A stretch of DNA of 8,994 nucleotides, from contig JAGVKR010000600.1 in the NCBI GenBank assembly GCA_020050375.1, positions 1 through 8,994 on the forward strand, read 5' to 3'. This stretch comes from Planctomycetales bacterium. Lineage in GTDB: Bacteria; Planctomycetota; Planctomycetia; Planctomycetales; Planctomycetaceae. Both the position numbers and the translations under genes were made by a program. This document shows positions 1 through 5,778 of the stretch, in pieces. The notes below the pieces were generated by a model. That model did not search any database. It saw only the letters and a list, made by a program, of their open reading frames with translations, and was not told where the DNA came from. How positions within the stretch are numbered: position 1 is the first letter of the stretch; every line of letters begins with the position of its first letter.

Positions 1-897
1 CAACCGACGGATGCCTGGGAACGCGAGGCGATCTCGGTGTTGTCCGAGGCGCTCCCTGCTGCGGCTGATCCGGCAGTCACGCTCAATCGCGACCAGATCG
101 AGACGGCTGTCCGTTTCGCGCGAATTCTGCTGCATCGACGCCCGGCCGACTCTGCCGCCGCCGATCGCTGGCTCGTGCGGGTGCTGGCCTCTACGGAATC
201 GCCAAAGCCGACCGCCACAACCGATGGTGCGACATCCGCTGCAGCGCTGCCGAGCGACCTGAAAGCGCAAGCCATTCAACTGCGGATTGTGTCGCTCGCA
301 GGACAGGGAAAGTTTCAGGAAGCGCGGGAACAACTCGATCGGATGTCGACCGGAAGTCCGCAGGAGCTGCTCCGGACTCTCGAAGGGTTGGCGGCTCTGG
401 TCGTCAGTGACCAGCAGGACCCGTTCCGTGATTTTGGGGATTTGCAGCTCCAGGCGGCGCTGAAACTCAACGAACAGCGGGCGAAACTCGAGCCGGCTGA
501 TCGCCGTCGGCTCGACGAGTGCCTGGCCCGAGGCTATGCCGCCACCGGACAGACGCGTCGCGGAATCGAGCTTTACGAGTCGCTCGCAAAAGAATCGCCG
601 CACGACAAGCGCCTGCTGACCACCCTCGCCGAGTTGCTGATGAAGTGCGACGACAAGCGGTGCCTGCAACAGGCGCAGGCCGTGTGGCGCAAGCTTGAGA
701 CACTTTCTGCCGCCGGCTCGGAAGAATGGCTTGCCGAACGCCACCAGGTGTGCCGGTGCTTGCTGGCCCAGGGGGAAACAGCCGAAGCGTGCAAGCTACT
801 CAAGGTCACGCGACTGCTCTATCCGAAGCTGGGAGGTGAAAAGTTCGCAGCGAAGTTCGTCGAGCTGGAGAAGAAGTGTGGGAAACCAGCGAAGTGA
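1..897 (+). CDS. TPR-like helical repeat protein, 3' part (5' end outside the window)
   Basis: The reading frame is open from the first base to a TGA at 895-897, so the window holds the last 298 residues of a longer protein; the internal GTG at 37 is not needed as a start. The sequence is almost entirely helical. It is rich in Ala, Leu, Glu, Arg and Lys, with alternating small and large hydrophobic residues typical of tetratricopeptide-like repeats. The clearest repeat-like segment is near nucleotides 510-660, with a G-Y-A-A-T-G-Q turn, an E-L-Y-E-S-L-A helix and then L-T-T-L-A-E-L-L. A second lies near 745-835, with R-C-L-L-A-Q-G-E-T-A-E-A. Such repeats usually serve as protein-interaction scaffolds. 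No catalytic motif or membrane segment is visible in this part, and the partner cannot be named. The fold is inferred from pattern, with no family assigned. Confidence 0.75.
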   Translation, partial: QPTDAWEREAISVLSEALPAAADPAVTLNRDQIETAVRFARILLHRRPADSAAADRWLVRVLASTESPKPTATTDGATSAAALPSDLKAQAIQLRIVSLAGQGKFQEAREQLDRMSTGSPQELLRTLEGLAALVVSDQQDPFRDFGDLQLQAALKLNEQRAKLEPADRRRLDECLARGYAATGQTRRGIELYESLAKESPHDKRLLTTLAELLMKCDDKRCLQQAQAVWRKLETLSAAGSEEWLAERHQVCRCLLAQGETAEACKLLKVTRLLYPKLGGEKFAAKFVELEKKCGKPAK

Positions 898-1016
898 ATG
901 TGATTGTGTTCCAATGGATGAACCGAAGTCTGTTCAGTCCTGTCTGTCCTGGTACAGCGTGATTTCAGTACAATCGAAGGGCTCGTATCCCTTTTTGCTC
1001 ATTGGGTATAACAATA

Positions 1017-1247
1017 ATGCACGAACTCAAACGGATCACATTCGATCCCAACGTGATGGGGGGGAAGCCTTGTCTACGCGGATTGCGCGTGACAGTCGGA
1101 ACGATTGTTGGACTTGTGGGGAGCGGGCACACGACGCCTGAAATCCTTGCCGCGTATCCGTACCTGGAAGCGGAAGACGTCAGCGAAGCATTGAAATACG
1201 CGGCGTGGCGTGCTGAAGAGATCGAGGCCCCCCTGGTTCGCTCATGA
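1017..1247 (+). CDS. DUF433 family antitoxin (VapB-like, COG2442 type)
   Basis: A 76-residue protein with the DUF433 signature near its N-terminus: F9-D10-P11-x-V-M-G-G-K-P18 then R-G-x-R-V. This is followed by a predicted helix-turn-helix region (G-H-T-T-P-E-I-L, then A-Y-P-Y-L) and D-V-S-E-A-L-K-Y-A-A. Members are predicted antitoxins that bind DNA and neutralise a PIN-like partner. The ATG at 1017 is preferred over the in-frame TTG at 1002 because it places the family motif at the usual distance from the N-terminus. No Shine-Dalgarno sequence is visible before either. The gene overlaps the next by four bases (ATGA), so the two should be translationally coupled. A TACAAT hexamer at 969-974 could be a -10 element but lacks a convincing -35. 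Base composition looks less GC-rich than the flanking genes, consistent with a mobile module. The family call is strong; antitoxin activity is inferred from the family. Confidence 0.88.
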   Translation: MHELKRITFDPNVMGGKPCLRGLRVTVGTIVGLVGSGHTTPEILAAYPYLEAEDVSEALKYAAWRAEEIEAPLVRS

Positions 1248-1612
1248 AAATCCTCGTGGATATGAACCTTCCGCCGGCGCTTTGCCCGATATTGGAAGCG
1301 CAAGGTTGGGCAACGGTTCATTGGTCAACGATCGGTGACCCGCGTGCGCCAGATTCGGAGCTGATGCGATGGTCGCTGCAAAACGACCATGTTCTGCTGA
1401 CACACGATTTGGACTTTGGCGCAATCCTGACAGCAACGGCGGCTCAAGGACCAAGCGTGATCCAGGTGCGCACCCAGAATGTCATGCCACGCTATCTTGA
1501 ACCGATCCTGGTTCCAGTTCTCAAGCAATTCAGCGCTCAACTCGATCAAGGATCGCTGATCATCGTCGACGAAGGGCGTGCGCGCGTCCGCATTCTGCCG
1601 ATTCGTCGCTAG
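1244..1612 (+). CDS. DUF5615 family PIN-like nuclease, putative toxin (COG4634 type)
   Basis: A 122-residue protein of the usual length for DUF5615. It begins M-K-I-L-V-D6-M-N8-L-P-P, the first acidic strand of the PIN-like fold. It continues with a central R-A-P-D37-S-E39 stretch and then L-L-T-H-D55-L-D57-F-G, the second conserved acidic pair. These aspartates are the expected metal ligands of a PIN-type ribonuclease, and all are present, so the enzyme looks intact. In related systems the partner acts as a toxin or RNase; the RNA target is unknown. The ATG start lies inside the stop codon of the DUF433 gene, and no separate ribosome site is visible, so translation probably depends on coupling. 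The stop is only 12 bp from the stop of the convergent DUF1501 gene, with no clear terminator between them. Family identity is well supported; toxicity is inferred from family and context. Confidence 0.88.
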   Translation: MKILVDMNLPPALCPILEAQGWATVHWSTIGDPRAPDSELMRWSLQNDHVLLTHDLDFGAILTATAAQGPSVIQVRTQNVMPRYLEPILVPVLKQFSAQLDQGSLIIVDEGRARVRILPIRR

Positions 1613-1624
1613 CGCCTCAGCAGC

Positions 1625-3004
1625 TCACACCAACTCGCCGATCACCTTCCCCGGTTCGAGGGCGGGGATCGGGCGGCCGGCGTGGTTGAGGAAGTTCAAT
1701 GCCGGGTCGACGCCGAGCACGTGGAACATCGTGTGGTGGATGTCGGGGCACGTGATCGGACGATCTTTGGGCGACTCGCCCAGAGCGTTGGTCGAACCGA
1801 CGATCTGGCCGCCGCGGACGCCGCCGCCGCCCATCAGGCAGAACATGGCGTTCCCCCAGTGGTCGCGGCCGGGAGTTCCCATGCTGAGCGGGGGACCGCC
1901 GTTGCCGCCGTTGTTCATTCGCGGGGTGCGACTGAACTCGCCGCACAGCATGACGAGAACCTGGTCGTACAGGCCGCGCGTCGTCAGGTCTTCGAACAGC
2001 GCCGAGACGAGGCGGTCGATGATCGGCAGGTTGTTCTCCATCCCCGATTTCAGGTTCCAGTGGTGGTCCCAGCCGCCGAAGTGGACGGTGACGACGGTCG
2101 ATCCGGCCTCAACCAGCCGGCGGGCCAGAAGCGTGCTCTGCCCCCACGAATGTCGGCCGTATTTGTCGCGCAGACGCGGGTCTTCGGAATTGATGTCGAA
2201 AGCCTTTCGAGCGGCTCCACCGGCAACCATCTCATAAGCCTGCTGATCGAACCGGTCCATTGCCCCGAGCGTCCCGCGGGAATCGATGTCGCGGCGGAAC
2301 TTGTCGAAGTAGCGAGTCAGCCCCTGGCGGTCTTCGAGCCGGCCGACCGACATCCCGCCGGGAAGCTGGATGTTGGGAACCTGGAAATTGGCGGCGTTCG
2401 GGTCGCCGTCGGTTTCGAACGGGTTGTGCGCCATGCCGATGTAGTTCGCGGCAAAATAGCCGGGGCGCAGGCCGATGCTCGAGGCGTAGGGGACGGCGGC
2501 GTGGGCGGGGAGGCCCGGTTTCCGGGGACCGAGAACGCGCGTGGCAATCGAGCCGACGAATGGGTACTTGCCGGGCGTATCGGCCCCGCTGGCGCCGCCG
2601 CGGCCGGTGAGCATGTAGTGTCCGCCGGCGAAGTGATCTCCCTGGTTGTGATGCAGCGAGCTGACGATCGAGAACTTATCGGCCATCCGGGCCTGGAGCG
2701 GGAACAGCTCTGAAATCTCGAAACCATCAACGTTTGTGCGAATCGGGTTCCAGATCCCGCGGTATTCGGCGGGGGCCTGGGGCTTCAAGTCGTAGAGGTC
2801 CATATGCCCTGGACCGCCATCGAGCCACAGCAGGATGATCGAGGTGTCTTTGCGGGGAGTGCCGAGCGCGGCGGATTCTTCCTTGGCCTTCAGGATCTGC
2901 GGCAAACCGACCGACGCCATGCCGGCCATGCCCACCTGCAGAAAGCTGCGCCGGCTGAAGCCATCGCAATACCTGGCCGAGCCGCCCGCTTCAATTCTTA
3001 ACAT
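1625..3004 (-). CDS. DUF1501 family secreted protein (Tat signal), standing alone
   Basis: A 459-residue protein. The N-terminus carries a twin-arginine signal, F16-S-R-R-S-F-L22, followed by a hydrophobic stretch (V-G-M-A-G-M-A-S-V-G-L), indicating folded export. DUF1501 hallmarks follow in order: L-L-W-L-D-G-G-P-G-H-M-D near 59-69, G-G-W-D-H-H-W at 310-316, G-E-F-S-R-T-P-R at 355-362 and G-R-D-H-W at 379-383. The family is placed in the alkaline phosphatase/sulfatase-like fold group, but its substrate is unknown. The ATG at 3004 was chosen because a GAGGAG ribosome site precedes it and the Tat motif then begins at residue 16. The frame stays open to 3295, but that extension runs through the promoter and into the divergent gene. 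Unlike many relatives it has no DUF1549/DUF1553 partner beside it in this window. It shares only the core motifs with the other DUF1501 here, so it is not a recent duplicate. Confidence 0.93.
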   Translation of the reverse strand: MLRIEAGGSARYCDGFSRRSFLQVGMAGMASVGLPQILKAKEESAALGTPRKDTSIILLWLDGGPGHMDLYDLKPQAPAEYRGIWNPIRTNVDGFEISELFPLQARMADKFSIVSSLHHNQGDHFAGGHYMLTGRGGASGADTPGKYPFVGSIATRVLGPRKPGLPAHAAVPYASSIGLRPGYFAANYIGMAHNPFETDGDPNAANFQVPNIQLPGGMSVGRLEDRQGLTRYFDKFRRDIDSRGTLGAMDRFDQQAYEMVAGGAARKAFDINSEDPRLRDKYGRHSWGQSTLLARRLVEAGSTVVTVHFGGWDHHWNLKSGMENNLPIIDRLVSALFEDLTTRGLYDQVLVMLCGEFSRTPRMNNGGNGGPPLSMGTPGRDHWGNAMFCLMGGGGVRGGQIVGSTNALGESPKDRPITCPDIHHTMFHVLGVDPALNFLNHAGRPIPALEPGKVIGELV

Positions 3005-3008
3005 CGCG

Positions 3009-3014
3009 CTCCTC
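3009..3014 (-). promoter_or_regulatory. Ribosome binding site fixing the start of the lone DUF1501 gene
   Basis: On the minus strand this reads GAGGAG, four bases before the ATG at 3004. It decides the start in favour of 3004 over the long upstream open frame. Confidence 0.6.
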
Positions 3015-3054
3015 GCCGTGCCGGAAATCGTGTGTCCAACTGCAAACAGATCAG

Positions 3055-3066
3055 CATCAATTGATG
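3055..3066. promoter_or_regulatory. Perfect 12-bp palindrome, possible operator
   Basis: CATCAATTGATG reads identically on both strands. It lies just downstream of the predicted -10 box of the minus-strand DUF1501 promoter, at about the expected transcription start, and 51 bp before the start codon. That position suits a repressor site. No regulator is encoded nearby and the role is inferred. A 12-bp palindrome could also occur by chance in an AT-rich patch. Confidence 0.35.
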
Positions 3067-3072
3067 GTTGAT

Positions 3073-3102
3073 ATTCTAATCGGCATTCGCCATGCCCGTC
3101 AA
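3073..3102 (-). promoter_or_regulatory. Sigma70-like promoter for the lone DUF1501 gene
   Basis: On the minus strand a TTGACG box (3102-3097, five of six matches to TTGACA) is followed after 18 bp by TAGAAT (3078-3073, five of six matches to TATAAT). Initiation would fall near 3066, giving a leader of roughly 60 bases before the ATG at 3004. This is the best-looking promoter in the window. Confidence 0.6.
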
Positions 3103-3200
3103 TCAGAACTGGTGGGATGGGCAGGCTCGACGTATCATCGACGAAGCAGGAGCGATGGAAAGCGGCCCCAGCGGTTGAGTCGGAACTCCTTGTGACAAAT

Positions 3201-3205
3201 GGAGG
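3201..3205 (+). promoter_or_regulatory. Ribosome binding site selecting a GTG start
   Basis: GGAGG lies five bases before the GTG at 3211. The in-frame ATG at 3199 overlaps this motif and has no Shine-Dalgarno sequence of its own, so the GTG is preferred. Confidence 0.6.
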
Positions 3206-3210
3206 TGCGA

Positions 3211-3627
3211 GTGAGCGCGGAATCAGCCAGTGATGCGACCCCTTCGTCATCGACAGCCCCGGCAGCGGCCAAGCCGGCGGAGGCCGCGGCTCCACCGAAG
3301 CCGGCCGCAGTCAGTTACGATCATTTCGCCCAACTCGATCTCCGCGTGGCCCAGATCGTCGAAGCCCGCGAGCACCCGAATGCCAATAAGCTATTGTTGC
3401 TCAAAATCCGGGTTGGCGACGTCGAGAAACAGATCGTGGCCGGGATCCGCGGGCACTATGAGCCGGCGAATCTGGTCGGACGGCGGATCGTCGTAGTCAA
3501 CAATCTCGAGCCGGCGATGATCCGTGGGGAAGAGAGCAACGGGATGCTGCTGGCGGCGTCGGATGGGACGTCGGTCGTTCTGGTTCAGCCCGAGCGGGAA
3601 ATCGCCGCCGGGTCTCGCGTGAAGTGA
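3211..3627 (+). CDS. Stand-alone tRNA-binding OB-fold protein, methionyl-tRNA synthetase beta-subunit type
   Basis: A 138-residue protein in two parts. Residues 1 to about 35 form an Ala/Pro/Ser-rich, probably disordered leader. The rest is a complete tRNA-binding domain: L-D-L-R-V-A-Q-I-V-E-A, then H-P-N-A-N-K-L-L-L-L, I-V-A-G-I, Y-E-P-A-N-L-V-G-R, V-V-N-N-L-E-P and S-N-G-M-L-L-A-A. This matches the C-terminal extension of bacterial MetRS and the Arc1p/EMAPII/CsaA group. In those proteins the domain binds tRNA non-specifically and raises aminoacylation efficiency. Encoded alone, it may work in trans with a MetRS lacking the domain; the synthetase gene is not in the window. Some annotations would call it the beta subunit of methionine-tRNA ligase. 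A GTG start at 3211 is chosen for its GGAGG site; an ATG at 3199 would add four residues. The coding region ends in tandem stops TGA-TAA. Confidence 0.88.
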   Translation: MSAESASDATPSSSTAPAAAKPAEAAAPPKPAAVSYDHFAQLDLRVAQIVEAREHPNANKLLLLKIRVGDVEKQIVAGIRGHYEPANLVGRRIVVVNNLEPAMIRGEESNGMLLAASDGTSVVLVQPEREIAAGSRVK

Positions 3628-3647
3628 TAACTGCTACGTCGGTCAGA

Positions 3648-3699
3648 GTCGCCTTTCGCTCCGCGAAAGCTCGCGTTCTTTCGCGGAGCGAAAGACGAC
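3648..3699. repeat. Long palindromic repeat with self-complementary arms
   Basis: A perfect 17-bp inverted repeat (CTTTCGCTCCGCGAAAG at 3653-3669, its complement at 3678-3694) surrounds an 8-base loop. One mismatch and four further pairs extend the stem to 22 bp. Each arm is also a hairpin by itself, CTTTCGC pairing with GCGAAAG around TCC or GGA. The element could therefore form either one long stem or two short ones. It begins 20 bases after the TGA at 3625-3627 and could stop transcription, but no T-run follows. It looks more like a dispersed repeat unit than a standard terminator. Confidence 0.8.
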
Positions 3700-3850
3700 C
3701 TTCATTCGATTTGGAAACCATTTGCCGTTGTTTGCCGTTCCAGACCGAAACTGCGATGGCGGCCCCCTCTTCTCGCGAGATATGATACGCAAAGGTGGAT
3801 CCGAAGATCGCCCCGCGACTCCCATTGTGGATGGAGCGGTGGAAATTACG

Positions 3851-3881
3851 GATACGACGGATAGCGCTGATACGACAGATA
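3851..3881 (+). repeat. Short direct repeat pair
   Basis: The 13-mers GATACGACGGATA (3851-3863) and GATACGACAGATA (3869-3881) differ at one base and are spaced 18 bp start to start. A further partial copy, GATACGAA, begins at 3879. Function is unknown; they may belong to the same repeat cluster as the flanking palindromes. Confidence 0.6.
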
Positions 3882-3908
3882 CGAACTGATGGCGCGTGAA
3901 AGTCCGTA

Positions 3909-3928
3909 GTGTGGACTTCAGTCCACAC
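3909..3928. repeat. Hairpin repeat with 8-bp arms
   Basis: GTGTGGAC (3909-3916) pairs with GTCCACAC (3921-3928) around TTCA, and the outer bases of the loop can also pair. There is no T-run, so a classical terminator is unlikely. Confidence 0.65.
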
Positions 3929-3940
3929 GAGATTTTGGAG

Positions 3941-3962
3941 CGTGTCGGCTAAAGCCAACACG
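3941..3962. repeat. Hairpin repeat with 10-bp arms, one mismatch
   Basis: CGTGTCGGCT (3941-3950) and AGCCAACACG (3953-3962) form a stem with a single C/A mismatch around a two-base loop. It ends 31 bases before the ATG at 3994. It could lie in the leader of the DUF1549 operon and affect expression, or simply be a dispersed repeat. Confidence 0.6.
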
Positions 3963-3983
3963 ACGCGTGGTTCCTGCGGACGT

Positions 3984-3989
3984 GGAGAG
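3984..3989 (+). promoter_or_regulatory. Ribosome binding site fixing the start of the DUF1549 gene
   Basis: GGAGAG lies four bases before the ATG at 3994. This favours that start over the in-frame GTG at 3967, which has only a hairpin repeat upstream. Confidence 0.55.
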
Positions 3990-3993
3990 TGAA

Positions 3994-5769
3994 ATGCTCG
4001 ATCGGACGAAAGACGGGCGAACGGGATTGTCGATGGGGCTGCTGGTCCTGGCGGCACTGATCGCGACGGCCGACTTTCTTCCACCGTCGGTCGTGGATGC
4101 CGCGGATCGCAAAACAACGACCGCGGTCGGGAACACGAAATCCAAATTACAACCGCCGAAATCGGTCGGGGCGGCCGCAGATCCTTCCGCCGAACCGGTC
4201 AAACTGCCCGACGAGGTGTTTTCCACTGGCTATGCGGGCCCCTTTTCGGAATTGGTTCACTTCATCAATGCGCAGGTGCGCCAGGGGTGGATCGACAACA
4301 ACGTCGCCCCTTCGCCGCCGGCCGACGATGCCGAATGGGTCCGGCGCGTGCATCTCGACATCGTCGGGCACATTCCCGACCTCGAGACGGTGCAGAAGTT
4401 TCTCGCCGACAAGGCTGTGGACAAGCGGGCGAAGCTCATCGATCGTTTGCTCGACGACGATGCGGCCTATGCCCGCAATCAGTCGACGATGTGGACGAAT
4501 AATCTGATCGGCCGCGGAACGCCGCGGGACATCGATCGGCCCGCTCTCCAAAAGTTCCTGCGGGATTCGTTCGGTCGCAATCGCAGTTGGAACGAGATCG
4601 TCTTCGAATTGCTGACGGCGGAAGGGGCCTCGAACGAGAATGGCGCGACGAACTTTCTGCTGTCGCATTTGAACGAAGGGGCGGTGCCGGCCACAGCGAT
4701 CAGCGCCAAGCTGTTTCTGGGGATGCAGGTGCAGTGCACGCAGTGCCACAACCACCCGTTCAATCCCGATTTCAAGCAGAACATGTTCTGGGAGTTCAAC
4801 AGCTTCTTCAAGCAGACGCGGCGCGAGCAGGTCCGCAAGTACAACGAAAAAACGGGGCGAAACGACGTCGATCATCTCGTGCTGACGTCGCGGGATTTTG
4901 AGGGCCCCGTCTATTTCGAACGCCGCAACGGGCTGATGGAAGTCGCCTACCCCAAGTACAACGGTGTCGAAGTCAGCCCCGAGGCTTCCACGAACCGGCG
5001 GATGGAGTTTGCGAAGCTCATCACCCAGGGCGAGCGGACGCAACTGGCCGACGCGATGGTCAATCGTCAGTGGGGGCACTTCTTCGGCTACGGATTCACC
5101 CGGCCTGTCGACGATATGGGGCCGCACATCTCGCTGTCGCATCCGACGCTGCTCGAACGTTTGTCGATCGAGTTCGTGAAATCGAATTACGATCTGAAGC
5201 AGTTGATCCGCTGGATCTGCAATTCGGAGGCCTACAACCTGACGAGCCGATTCAACGGCAAGCTCAACGACAAAGACAACCCGGCCAATGGCGAAATGCC
5301 GCTGTTCAGCCACATGTATTTGAAAGCAGTGTCCGCCGAGCAACTTTATGACTCGCTGATCATCGCCACCAATGCCCACAAATCGGGCGCCGGCAACTGG
5401 GAAAAGGCCGAATCGAAGCGCCAGGAATGGATGCAGCAGTTCGTGCAGACCTTCGGGACCGACGAGAACGACGAATCGACGTCGTTCGACGGCACGATTC
5501 CCCAGGCCCTGATGATGATGAACGGTGAATTGATGCAGAATGCTCTGGCCGCCGCCAAGGGGAGCATTCTCTACCAGGTCCTCAGCGACAAATCGAACCC
5601 TGCCGACAAGGTCAAGCTGCTCTATCTGGCGACCCTCTCGCGCGCCCCTTCGGCGCGGGAAATCCAGACGGCCAACCGGATCATGAAAGCCGCCAAGACT
5701 CCGGCTGAAGCCTACCAGGATCTGTTCTGGGCCCTGTTAAACTCGAACGAATTCATCTTGAACCACTGA
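3994..5769 (+). CDS. Secreted DUF1549/DUF1553 domain protein with CxxCH motif
   Basis: A 591-residue protein. The N-terminus has a positively charged start and a hydrophobic core (M-G-L-L-V-L-A-A-L-I-A-T-A, about 14-26), so it is probably exported by Sec or membrane-anchored. A DUF1549 region covers about residues 85-275, with W-V-R-R-V-H-L-D-I-V-G-H-I-P-D at 115-129 and F-L-G-M-Q-V-Q-C248-T-Q-C251-H252-N-H-P-F. The DUF1553 region runs from about 333 to the end, with N-R-R-M-E-F-A-K-L-I, A-M-V-N-R-Q-W-G-H-F-F-G, S-H-P-T-L-L-E and a C-terminal L-L-N-S-N-E-F-I-L-N-H. CxxCH could bind haem c or another metal, but it is a conserved part of this domain and need not be a cytochrome. There is no extra cytochrome domain before DUF1549, as some relatives have. 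The DUF1501 gene begins nine bases later, indicating an operon. Biochemical function is unknown. Confidence 0.93.
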   Translation: MLDRTKDGRTGLSMGLLVLAALIATADFLPPSVVDAADRKTTTAVGNTKSKLQPPKSVGAAADPSAEPVKLPDEVFSTGYAGPFSELVHFINAQVRQGWIDNNVAPSPPADDAEWVRRVHLDIVGHIPDLETVQKFLADKAVDKRAKLIDRLLDDDAAYARNQSTMWTNNLIGRGTPRDIDRPALQKFLRDSFGRNRSWNEIVFELLTAEGASNENGATNFLLSHLNEGAVPATAISAKLFLGMQVQCTQCHNHPFNPDFKQNMFWEFNSFFKQTRREQVRKYNEKTGRNDVDHLVLTSRDFEGPVYFERRNGLMEVAYPKYNGVEVSPEASTNRRMEFAKLITQGERTQLADAMVNRQWGHFFGYGFTRPVDDMGPHISLSHPTLLERLSIEFVKSNYDLKQLIRWICNSEAYNLTSRFNGKLNDKDNPANGEMPLFSHMYLKAVSAEQLYDSLIIATNAHKSGAGNWEKAESKRQEWMQQFVQTFGTDENDESTSFDGTIPQALMMMNGELMQNALAAAKGSILYQVLSDKSNPADKVKLLYLATLSRAPSAREIQTANRIMKAAKTPAEAYQDLFWALLNSNEFILNH

Positions 5770-5778
5770 GCAACAATC

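Larger units (their letters stand above)
3628..3993. other. Repeat-rich intergenic region, no gene
   Basis: These 366 bp between the tRNA-binding protein and the DUF1549 operon hold no convincing gene. They contain a large palindrome (3648-3699), a tandem TTTGCCGTT (3721-3729 and 3731-3739), a 10-bp palindrome TCTCGCGAGA (3771-3780), a near-identical 13-mer pair (3851-3881) and two hairpins (3909-3928 and 3941-3962). The promoter of the downstream operon should lie here, but no convincing -35/-10 pair was found. Confidence 0.7.

Noticed and set aside
969..1012. TACAAT (969-974) and TATAAC (1007-1012) as promoters of the toxin-antitoxin pair
   Set aside because: Neither has a convincing -35 hexamer at 16-18 bp; the second would imply a leaderless transcript, which cannot be judged from sequence alone.
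695..1141. Plus-strand open frame linking the TPR-like gene and the antitoxin gene
   Set aside because: It overlaps both real genes in another frame and has no recognisable sequence pattern.
1682..2713. Long plus-strand open frame (343 codons) opposite the lone DUF1501 gene
   Set aside because: It is antisense to a gene with clear family motifs, shows no recognisable domain, and is the expected by-product of GC-rich codon bias on the other strand.
3133..3138. TATCAT as a -10 box for the tRNA-binding protein gene
   Set aside because: No acceptable -35 hexamer at a suitable distance, so it is not listed as a promoter.
3648..3962. CRISPR array
   Set aside because: The repeated elements differ from one another and are not regularly spaced with unique spacers; no cas gene is present.
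3497..4117. Minus-strand open frame spanning the repeat-rich gap
   Set aside because: It runs through several palindromes and into genes on both sides; no ribosome site or protein pattern is seen.
4147..5379. Long minus-strand open frame (410 codons) opposite the DUF1549/DUF1553 gene
   Set aside because: No motif, start signal or domain supports it; the plus strand carries an unmistakable conserved protein.
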